A stretch of DNA of 64,000 nucleotides. Source: Komagataeibacter xylinus (GTDB lineage: Bacteria > Pseudomonadota > Alphaproteobacteria > Acetobacterales > Acetobacteraceae). Both the position numbers and the translations under genes were made by a program. The notes under the pieces are model-generated. The model was not told the origin of the DNA. It saw only the letters and a program-made list of their open reading frames with translations, and ran no database searches. Shown here piece by piece: positions 57,801 through 64,000 of the stretch (its first letter is position 1; every line of letters starts with the position of its first letter). Where the stretch lies: NCBI RefSeq assembly GCF_009834365.1, contig NZ_CP041348.1:1302501-1366500 (forward strand), given 5' to 3'.

Positions 57801-58462
57801 GCGCTTAGGGCCTTAGAAAACTGAAGGAAAGGGGAAAAGCACCCCCCAATTGTGGAGCAACACCACAATCTTGCCTTAAAAATAACATGATCTGCTGTCA
57901 ATCAATTTTACTTAAAATGCCATCATTGCCGCCACCTGCATTCACGCAGATGGCCAGAAAAGTTGGCGTTAACAGATACTTCCATAAAATCCATGGTATC
58001 CGCCACCTGCCTGCAGGCCGCCTGTGCGGGCTGATATCCATGCCATGGGGCACGGGTCATGCCTCGAAATCCGGTCCGAACGCCATCTGTTGCGCCACGA
58101 TTCCCGCCTGACGGGCGCCTAATGGGTGATGGCCTGCAGCTAACTGGTGTTCCGTCTGTCGTAGTCCCGCGCTGCGCAGGCGGCAACCAGCCGATCAGGT
58201 CAGGCTGATACGCGGCGGCAGGCTCTGCCCGTATCATCCGGCAGGGTGCCTGCCTTCTTTCATGCAATGCCACCGGGGGCACACGCTTTCTTTTGCTGCC
58301 TGCATGTCTGCGCCCTATATTTCATCATGTCAGGAGCGACAAGACAACGCGATTACCCTGACACGATAAGTATAAATGCATAAGTAATGCATTATACAGA
58401 ACATATACCTGCATATAAATAGATCAGGGCCAGTCATCATGCCCTGACGAGAGGATCAGATC
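57801..58462. other. intergenic region upstream of levansucrase
   Basis: About 660 bases between the small membrane-protein gene and levansucrase. It is AT-rich at both ends (57870-57920, 58370-58430), which may mark divergent promoters. A 7-bp inverted repeat ATTGTGG/CCACAAT lies at 57849-57869. No supported gene is seen. Confidence 0.4.
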
Positions 58463-59755
58463 ATGGTTTCCTCCAATGCACGCCTTCCGTCCGCCTGGAC
58501 CATCGCCGATGCGCTGAAAGTGCATGCCGATGACCCCACAACCACAATGCCTGTCATTGCGCAGGATTTCCCTGTTATTGATGATGCCCTGTGGCAGTGG
58601 GACACCGGTGCCCTACGCCGCATCACGGGCGAGACGGTGACCTTCAAGGGCTGGTACGTCATGTGGTCGCTCGTGGCCGAACGCGCCCAGACAGGCGATG
58701 ACGCGGCCGGCTGGCACAACCGCAATGCCTTTGCCTTTATTGGCTATTACTACAGCCGCAACGGTATTGACTGGACCTTTGGCGGTCGTCTGCTCAACAC
58801 AAGCGCTGATCTGCGGCCCGATGAATGGTCGGGCAGCCTGATCATGCGGCAGGGCAGCGAGAATGTGGTCGACATGTTCTACACCTCCGTCAACACGGAT
58901 GTGAACCAGAGCGTGCCGTCCGTTTCCTCCGGTACGATCCATGCCGATGACAGCGGTGTGTGGTTCGAGGGTTTTACGGCCACGACCGAGATGTTCTCGG
59001 CCGACGGGCTGCATTACGCCAATGCATCCCAGGATCCGTATTTCGACTTCCGCGACCCGCACCCCTTCATCAACCCCGCCGACGGGCAGGTCTACTGCCT
59101 GTTTGAAGGCAACGTGCCCGGCATGCGCGGCGACTTTGTCATTACCGACCGCGAGGCGGGCCACCTGCCGCCGGGCTACACCGTGGGCGAAGGGGCAGGC
59201 TATGGCGCCGCTGCCATCGGCATTGCGCGGCTGGTTTCCTCCTATGCGCAGGGTGATTTCTCGCGTTGGGAAATGCTGCCCGCCCTGGTCACCGCCCTTG
59301 GGGTGAACGACCAGACCGAACGGCCGCATGTGGTGTTCCGGAACGGGCTGACCTACGTGTTCACCATCAGTCACCACTCCACCTATACCGGTGGGCTGAA
59401 CGGGCCGGACGGGGTGTACGGGTTCGTGTCGCGCCACGGCATTTTTGGCCCCTACACGCCGCTGAACAGCTCGGGGCTGGTGCTGGGCAATCCGTCTGCG
59501 GCGCCATACGAGACCTACAGCCACTTTGTCGACCCGATGGGCTACGTGCAGTCCTTCATCGACACGCTGCCTGCGCCCGGCACCGACCCGCAGGCTCCCG
59601 CAACCTACCGCATTGGCGGCACGCTTGCCCCCACGGTGCGCATTGTACTGGAGGATGACCGCACCTTCCTGACCGAGGTGCATGATTACGGGCAGATCTT
59701 CGCCTTTGACGAATGGGCCGCAAGCAACCAGCCCGATCCCCGTCCCGCCACCTGA
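58463..59755 (+). CDS. levansucrase, glycoside hydrolase family 68
   Basis: The 430-residue enzyme has the GH68 triad regions: nucleophile Asp in QWDTGALRRITGE, stabilising Asp in DFRDPHPF, and acid/base Glu in TERPHVVFRNGLTYVF. It splits sucrose and transfers fructose to levan or water. The start ATG 58463 has GAGAGGA upstream, and the N-terminus (MVSSNARLPSAWTIADAL) is not a signal peptide. Levansucrases of Zymomonas and some acetic acid bacteria also lack one and leave the cell by an uncleaved route. No levanase or fructose carrier adjoins it. Confidence 0.95.
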   Translation: MVSSNARLPSAWTIADALKVHADDPTTTMPVIAQDFPVIDDALWQWDTGALRRITGETVTFKGWYVMWSLVAERAQTGDDAAGWHNRNAFAFIGYYYSRNGIDWTFGGRLLNTSADLRPDEWSGSLIMRQGSENVVDMFYTSVNTDVNQSVPSVSSGTIHADDSGVWFEGFTATTEMFSADGLHYANASQDPYFDFRDPHPFINPADGQVYCLFEGNVPGMRGDFVITDREAGHLPPGYTVGEGAGYGAAAIGIARLVSSYAQGDFSRWEMLPALVTALGVNDQTERPHVVFRNGLTYVFTISHHSTYTGGLNGPDGVYGFVSRHGIFGPYTPLNSSGLVLGNPSAAPYETYSHFVDPMGYVQSFIDTLPAPGTDPQAPATYRIGGTLAPTVRIVLEDDRTFLTEVHDYGQIFAFDEWAASNQPDPRPAT

Positions 59756-59812
59756 CACCAGCCACAGGGGAGGCCGCCTGACAAGGCGGTCTCCCTGCCG
59801 GAACCATGCGTC

Positions 59813-60055
59813 ATGGACACCATGCTCACGACCCAGACCATCCTCTCTCTTCTGCCAGCCCGGTATGCCGCGGATGCGGTTGTCATCTTCTCCTTCCTCA
59901 TTTCCGGCTGTGCGCTTGTCGCGCGCTTCTGGCGGCCGCCCGCAGCCGGGTCGAAATGGGTGGTCGTGTGGACCCTTGTGACCGCCATGGCGCAACTGCG
60001 TGGCTGGAACAGGCCTGCTGACAGGAAAGGGGATGTAACGGACAGGAAACCGTAA
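59813..60055 (+). CDS. small membrane protein, 80 residues
   Basis: The ATG 59813 gives a protein with two likely membrane spans (DAVVIFSFLISGCALVARFW and KWVVVWTLVTAMAQL) and a charged tail. It is followed by the papain-like protein gene with only the hairpin repeat between. The layout is reminiscent of small holin-like proteins. Identity is not certain. Confidence 0.6.
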   Translation: MDTMLTTQTILSLLPARYAADAVVIFSFLISGCALVARFWRPPAAGSKWVVVWTLVTAMAQLRGWNRPADRKGDVTDRKP

Positions 60056-60059
60056 AGGA

Positions 60060-60127
60060 GTTTCTGGCAAAGCTTTTTTCAAAAAGCTTCAGAAGGATGC
60101 TGTCTTTTTTGAAAAAAGGCAGCATCC
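60060..60127 (+). repeat. interspersed hairpin repeat plus long stem-loop
   Basis: GTTTCTGGCAAAGC-type repeat sequence with AAGCTTTTTT/AAAAAGCTT is followed directly by a second, longer hairpin: GGATGCTG and CAGCATCC enclose CTTTTTT and AAAAAAG with single mismatches (60095-60127). It lies after the small membrane-protein gene and could end its transcript. Confidence 0.7.
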
Positions 60128-60163
60128 GGGAATCTTATCATTTTTCATCGATACAGGGCGGAC

Positions 60164-60970
60164 ATGATGCTGCGTAAACTTGGCTGCCACCCCGCCCAGA
60201 GGCGTGCGCGCCAGCCCATGCTTACAACCATGCGCGGCTTCATGACCCGCCGCGCGCCTCAGCACCTGATCCGTGACGGCATCGATCCCGCCCCGCTCAT
60301 GCTGGGTAATGATGTGCTGGGTAACTGCACGGCGGCGGGTATAGGCAACCATATCCGTGCCACCGCGGCGCTTGCGGGCTATCAGGTGGTGGTGGATACG
60401 CCCGATGCCGTGCGGTTCTATGCGCTTTCCACCGGCTATGTGCCCGGCGACCCGGCTACGGATCATGGCGGGGCGGAAGTGGATGTGCTGACAACCGCCC
60501 TGCAACAGGGCTACGCGCTGGCCCGGCAGACCCTGTTTCCGCTATGGGGCACGCTGGAGCCTGCGGACCTCAATGCAGTCCGTAACGTAACAGCGGGGCT
60601 GTCAGCGGCCTATCTGGGCGTGCTGCTTGCCGTGGCGGATATGTGGACCGACACAGCCGGCAACCCGCCGCCGCTATGGGATACGCCAACACCCGCCGCG
60701 CGTGGCGACCCCACCCCCGGCAGCGCGGGTGGCCACTGCCTGCTGTTGTGGGACTATACCGGCACGGCCGACACGGATGTGGTGACGCTGCTGACATGGG
60801 GCACGCGGCAGAAGGCGACATGGCGCTGGGTGCGCTCACGCATCATGGAAGCCCATGGCCTGGCGTGGCGGCAACTGCTGCCTGCGGGCGCACTCAGCCC
60901 CACCCATCAGGACTGGGATGCCCTGGTCAGCGCCAATGAAGCCTATCTGGCTGGGCCCGAAGTGGTGTGA
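60164..60970 (+). CDS. papain-like (C1-type fold) protein of unknown role
   Basis: A 268-residue protein with no signal peptide. The N-terminal half has LGNDVLGNCTAAGIGNHIRA, a Cys in the helix context of papain-like proteins, and the middle has AGGHCLLLWDYTG, whose His fits the second catalytic position. A loop DPATDHGGAEVDVLTTALQQG lies between. The family is known to me only as uncharacterised, often in phage-like or cell-wall settings. Whether it is an active cysteine protease is not established. Confidence 0.65.
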   Translation: MMLRKLGCHPAQRRARQPMLTTMRGFMTRRAPQHLIRDGIDPAPLMLGNDVLGNCTAAGIGNHIRATAALAGYQVVVDTPDAVRFYALSTGYVPGDPATDHGGAEVDVLTTALQQGYALARQTLFPLWGTLEPADLNAVRNVTAGLSAAYLGVLLAVADMWTDTAGNPPPLWDTPTPAARGDPTPGSAGGHCLLLWDYTGTADTDVVTLLTWGTRQKATWRWVRSRIMEAHGLAWRQLLPAGALSPTHQDWDALVSANEAYLAGPEVV

Positions 60971-60975
60971 ACAGC

Positions 60976-61027
60976 AAAAAGTTTTTGGCAAAGCTTTTTT
61001 CAAAAAGGCAGCGCTCAAAAACTTTTT
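60976..61027 (+). repeat. interspersed hairpin repeat, variant copy
   Basis: AAAAAGTTTTTGGCAAAGC opens the copy, and AAAAACTTTTT near its end pairs with AAAAAGTTTTT, giving an outer stem around the inner repeat. It stands just after the papain-like gene and in front of the lipoprotein gene. A more decayed, inverted relative seems to lie at 61735-61770. Confidence 0.7.
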
Positions 61028-61071
61028 ATTTTTATGTGCTTCCGCTATACTTCATGAGGCTACAAAAAATT

Positions 61072-61686
61072 ATGAAATATCTTATATCTGTACTGCTTGT
61101 TGCAGTATGCCTGTGGGGCTGCACACATGACAGGCCCGTGCAGACAACCATCCCTGCCGCCATGGCCGGGCTTGAAACCACGCTGGGGCAGGCGGGCATT
61201 GTATCTGTCTCGCACCCTGCCGACTGGACACAGCCGCAGGCTACGCGCTTTGCTGCCGCCATCCGGGCCGCCCAGTGCCGCCAGCACGTGGCGGACCCCG
61301 TTATCGGCGCGATTGTGGGTGATGTGACGCTCCAGCTATCAGGTAGTTTTACACATGGGGGGCAGTTCACCGTGGGGGCGCTGACCGCTTCACCCACCTT
61401 TGGCATCGCGGCAGATGCAAGCCGGACCACGAGCCAGCAGGTCAGTCTGCCGGTTTCCTACGCACCGCTTTCCTCCATGCCGGAGGTGGAAATGGCGCGG
61501 CAGGCGACTTATGAAACCACCCTGCTTGGCCAGAACGACGCCATACGCCACACCGAGGCCATGCGCCTGCTGACCGGGCGCGATGCATTGCGGCAGGTCA
61601 CCGACGGGCTGATCCAGTCATGGCACGCGGATGACTGTGGGCCTGCCCAGCAGCCGCTGCGGCCTTTTGCCACGTTGCGGCGATAA
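61072..61686 (+). CDS. lipoprotein of unknown function
   Basis: The ATG 61072 gives a lipoprotein signal (KYLISVLLVAVCLWGC, lipid Cys near residue 17); the longer frame upstream runs through the repeat and is not supported. The 204-residue protein has a Gln/Ala-rich helix (RFAAAIRAAQCRQHV) and a beta-rich middle. I do not recognise its family. Confidence 0.7.
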   Translation: MKYLISVLLVAVCLWGCTHDRPVQTTIPAAMAGLETTLGQAGIVSVSHPADWTQPQATRFAAAIRAAQCRQHVADPVIGAIVGDVTLQLSGSFTHGGQFTVGALTASPTFGIAADASRTTSQQVSLPVSYAPLSSMPEVEMARQATYETTLLGQNDAIRHTEAMRLLTGRDALRQVTDGLIQSWHADDCGPAQQPLRPFATLRR

Positions 61687-61734
61687 GAGGCAGTTTGAAA
61701 AAGCAGGCCCAAGAATACCCTGAAATTATAAAAA

Positions 61735-61770
61735 TTTTTGAGTGTCGCCTTTACTCAAAAAAGCGACGTC
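61735..61770. repeat. decayed hairpin repeat after lipoprotein gene
   Basis: TTTTTGAGT pairs with ACTCAAAAA, and GTCGC with GCGAC, so two alternative stems overlap here. The piece TTCTGAAGCTT next to it recalls the inverted end of the main repeat. It may terminate the lipoprotein transcript. Confidence 0.5.
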
Positions 61771-61839
61771 TTCTGAAGCTTGTATCTGATGGCAGAATTG
61801 CTGGACAGGCCGCATTTCTGCATGATTTTATGAAGTAAA

Positions 61840-61916
61840 TGGCGGACTCGAAAGGATTCGAACCTTCGACCTTCGCCTTCGGAGGGCGACGCTCTATCCA
61901 GCTGAGCTACGAGTCC
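61840..61916 (-). tRNA. tRNA-Arg (CCG)
   Basis: A 77-base tRNA with encoded CCA. The acceptor GGACTCG pairs with CGAGTCC, and the anticodon stem TCGCC/GGCGA encloses CTCCGAA, giving anticodon CCG (reads CGG). The T-loop is GGTTCGAATCC. Confidence 0.96.
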
Positions 61917-61972
61917 ACTCACGCCTGCATACATCGCCACAGGGCGGAACGCCAGCCCCCAATCAGTAAAAA

Positions 61973-63070
61973 TCATCGCGGCGCGATCGCGTCCATCCGT
62001 CCGGGCAGGATGGGCAGCGGGGCGTCGTGGCCTGCGGGTTCGGCCATCCATGCCGCCGTCGCTGCATCTCCGCCCGAGGGCAGGAAGCGCCCAGGGTGCA
62101 GGATCCAGCTGGTCATGTCCGCTGTCACCTTCTCGCCCGCCAGCCCGCGTGTCAGCAGGTGGTAGCCGTTGGGTATGTAATCCAGCCGCGTGCCCGCTGG
62201 CATGTGCCGCCACGCCCGCGCCATGGCGGCAGCGGGCACGATCTGGTCGCACCCGCCATACACCACCAGCACGGAGCCATGCATATGGGTGCTGGCATGG
62301 GCGGCCTGGTGCATGAGGTCGGTCAGTCCGGCGAGCGCGGTGGTGGATGTGTCACGCAGGGTCAGCGGGTCGTAATACAGGCGGGCAAGGGCCAGCTGGT
62401 CGTCGGCTGCGGTCACGTGCACGGGCAGTTCGCGCCCGCTCAGCCGCCAGCGCGGGGCCATGGCGGCCATGAGGTGGGTGGTCAGGCGCGCGCCTGCGTC
62501 CAGATCCCACAATGCCGGGGCCAGCAGGATCGTGCCCGCCACCGGCGGCGCGTCAGGCTGGGCTGCCATTACGGCGGCCAGTGCGCCGCCCATGCTCTCG
62601 CCCATGATGTAAAGCGGCACGCCGGGGTGTTCGCGGCCAAGGATGGTGGCCAGAGTGCTGGCCGTGCGGCGCAGCATGTCCATGCCCACCCAGCCACCGC
62701 GTGCCTGTGTCTGGCCAAAGCCGGGCAGGTCGGGGGCCACCACGCTCAGCCCCGCGGCGTTGAGCGCGGGTGCCGGGCGCTCCCACGCATCGCGGCTGTC
62801 ATTGAAGCCATGTAGCGCCAGAATCACCGCGCGTTCCGGCCCATGTGCGGGCCAGATGCGCAACGGCACAGCACCCACGCCTGCAATATTTACCACGCGG
62901 TCAGCGGGCACGAGGCGGGCCAGTTCGGCATGCCGCGCGGGTGGTACGGGGGCAGGGGCCTCGCGCGTGGCGCAGGCGGTCAACATCACAAAAAGCGCTG
63001 GATAAAGCAGGCGTGACAGGCGAATGTTTGAAAGCACGGCAATCCTGCGTATCATCATGGGCCAGCGCAT
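61973..63070 (-). CDS. alpha/beta-hydrolase lipoprotein (lysophospholipase-like)
   Basis: The 365-residue protein has an N-terminal lipoprotein signal (SRLLYPALFVMLTAC) and an alpha/beta-hydrolase domain: oxyanion region LALHGFNDSRDAW, nucleophile elbow GESMGG, Asp in VVYGGCDQIVP, and His in NGYHLLTRG. It most likely cleaves lipid esters at the membrane. The start is uncertain by up to five codons: ATG 63070, 63058 and 63055 are all in frame and none has a clear ribosome site. Confidence 0.88.
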   Translation of the reverse strand: MRWPMMIRRIAVLSNIRLSRLLYPALFVMLTACATREAPAPVPPARHAELARLVPADRVVNIAGVGAVPLRIWPAHGPERAVILALHGFNDSRDAWERPAPALNAAGLSVVAPDLPGFGQTQARGGWVGMDMLRRTASTLATILGREHPGVPLYIMGESMGGALAAVMAAQPDAPPVAGTILLAPALWDLDAGARLTTHLMAAMAPRWRLSGRELPVHVTAADDQLALARLYYDPLTLRDTSTTALAGLTDLMHQAAHASTHMHGSVLVVYGGCDQIVPAAAMARAWRHMPAGTRLDYIPNGYHLLTRGLAGEKVTADMTSWILHPGRFLPSGGDAATAAWMAEPAGHDAPLPILPGRMDAIAPR

Positions 63071-63131
63071 GGCTCACCCATCGGGCGCGCCATGCAAATC
63101 CAAGCCGGACAACAACCCGAGGCCGATCAGA

Positions 63132-63347
63132 ATGCAAGCCCTGTCCCACGATCCCGCACCGCACCCCCGCCTGGGCACGATTGAAACCATCGTGGTCGAT
63201 TCGCGCACCCTGTCCTGTGATGGCGGTCTCGGCGCGCTTGGTCATCCGCGCGTGTTCCTGCGCATCGGCCATCACCAGACCTTCTGCCCCTACTGCTCCC
63301 GCCTGTTCGTGCTCAACCCCGATGCACCGGCGGGTGACGCGCACTGA
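63132..63347 (+). CDS. zinc-finger domain protein (NDUFS6-like)
   Basis: The start ATG 63132 gives 71 residues with the conserved TLSCDGG, ALGHPRVFLRI and FCPYCSRLFVL. The Cys/His/Cys/Cys set matches the small zinc-finger proteins related to the mitochondrial complex I subunit NDUFS6. These are common in alphaproteobacteria and probably help respiratory complex assembly. An ATG at 63069 is possible but would lie inside the divergent gene's start. It is followed at 14 bases by polA. Confidence 0.85.
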   Translation: MQALSHDPAPHPRLGTIETIVVDSRTLSCDGGLGALGHPRVFLRIGHHQTFCPYCSRLFVLNPDAPAGDAH

Positions 63348-63361
63348 CAGCCTCTACATCC

Positions 63362-64000
63362 ATGTCCAGCGACACGCCGCTTCACCTGATTCTTGTGGAT
63401 GGCTCGGGGTATATCTTCCGCGCCTTCCACGCCCTGCCGCCCATGACCAGCCCCGATGGCACGCCCGTCAACGCGGTCTATGGTTTTACGAATATGCTGT
63501 CGCGGCTCCTGCGCGAACATGCCGGCACCCACCTTGCGGTCATATTCGATGCAGGCCGCCATACCTTCCGCAATGACCTGTATGGCGAATACAAGGCCCA
63601 CCGTCCCGAACCACCCGAGGAACTGCGCCCGCAGTTCAGCCTCGTGCGTGATGCCACGGCAGCCTTTGGTGTGCCGGCCATCGAGCAGGCCGGCTGGGAA
63701 GCCGATGACCTGATCGCCGCCTACGCCCGCAAGGCCACCGATGCGGGCGGGCAGTGCACCATCTATTCATCCGACAAGGATCTGATGCAGCTCATCCGCC
63801 CTGGCGTGATGATGATGGACCCGATCAGGAACCGGCCGATCGGACCGAAGGAAGTCGAAGCAAAATTTGGCGTGACCCCGGACCGGGTGGCGCAGGTGCA
63901 GGCCCTGATCGGTGACCCGGTGGACAACGTGCCCGGCGTGCCCGGAATCGGCCCCAAGACCGCATCGGCCCTGATGGCGGAATATGGCTCGCTCGATGCC
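63362..64000 (+). CDS. polA: DNA polymerase I, N-terminal 5'-3' exonuclease part (runs off window)
   Basis: The 213 residues visible are the 5'-3' exonuclease domain of Pol I: LILVDGSGYIFRAFHALPPM, FDAGRHTFRNDLYGEYKAHR, AGWEADDLIAAYARK, IYSSDKDLMQLI and then the helix-hairpin-helix GDPVDNVPGVPGIGPKTAS. The metal-binding aspartates are all present. It removes RNA primers and damaged strands during replication and repair. The polymerase part lies beyond the window. Confidence 0.97.
   Translation, partial: MSSDTPLHLILVDGSGYIFRAFHALPPMTSPDGTPVNAVYGFTNMLSRLLREHAGTHLAVIFDAGRHTFRNDLYGEYKAHRPEPPEELRPQFSLVRDATAAFGVPAIEQAGWEADDLIAAYARKATDAGGQCTIYSSDKDLMQLIRPGVMMMDPIRNRPIGPKEVEAKFGVTPDRVAQVQALIGDPVDNVPGVPGIGPKTASALMAEYGSLDA

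Noticed and set aside
58613..60082. 489-codon frame on the minus strand
   Set aside because: It is antisense to levansucrase, with no family wording and no ribosome site.

Overview
The window looks like chromosomal DNA of an acetic acid bacterium (Acetobacteraceae, Komagataeibacter/Gluconacetobacter-like). The evidence is an alphaproteobacterial 23S-5S-tRNA-fMet rRNA operon end, a GH68 levansucrase, many flavin and copper oxidoreductases, TonB receptors of acetic-acid-bacterial type, and a recurrent AAAGTTTTTGG..AAGCTTTTTT interspersed repeat that I associate with this group from memory (not checked). Genus assignment is an inference.

Layout. (1) 1-2525: 3' part of 23S rRNA, 5S rRNA, initiator tRNA-Met and a terminator. 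(2) 2717-4713: a conserved hypothetical gene cut by a complete IS3-family element (3233-4558). (3) about 4.7-47.5 kb: a catabolic accessory region, visibly AT-richer than what follows and bounded by the IS3 element and an IS1595-family element (47560-48292). It holds an IclR regulator divergent from a dipeptide/oligopeptide-type ABC importer operon with a DAO-family flavoprotein and binding protein; an SDR and an aldo-keto reductase; a TonB receptor followed by a secreted zinc protease and a secreted amidohydrolase; a LysR regulator and a second peptide-type ABC importer with fused ATPases, its binding protein, an isochorismatase-like hydrolase, an odd FMN enzyme and another DAO flavoprotein; two convergent copies of a spermidine-dehydrogenase-like flavoprotein plus Tat-type multicopper oxidase module, one led by a second TonB receptor; a LacI regulator; an MFS carrier; an N-formylglutamate-amidohydrolase-family protein and a third DAO flavoprotein. 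(4) 48.3-64 kb: high-GC housekeeping or lineage genes: an EF-hand protein/DUF3500 pair, an EmrB-EmrA-OprM type efflux operon with a pirin, decayed serine protease and MFS remnants, rlmJ, levansucrase, a papain-like protein with a small membrane protein, a lipoprotein, tRNA-Arg(CCG), an alpha/beta-hydrolase lipoprotein, a small zinc-finger protein and the start of polA.

How the genes may work together (inference): in region 3, outer-membrane TonB receptors, exported hydrolases, two inner-membrane peptide-type importers and a large set of amine/amino-acid oxidising flavoproteins fit stepwise capture, cleavage and oxidative deamination of small peptides, modified amino acids or amines, with three or four separate regulators (IclR, LysR, LacI). 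Candidate palindromic operators are visible next to the IclR gene, upstream of the LysR-linked importer, and between the LacI gene and its divergent TonB receptor. The most unusual features are the mirrored flavoprotein/multicopper oxidase modules (32.8-39.4 kb) and an alpha-hydroxy-acid-oxidase homologue that has lost its catalytic residues (30.3 kb).
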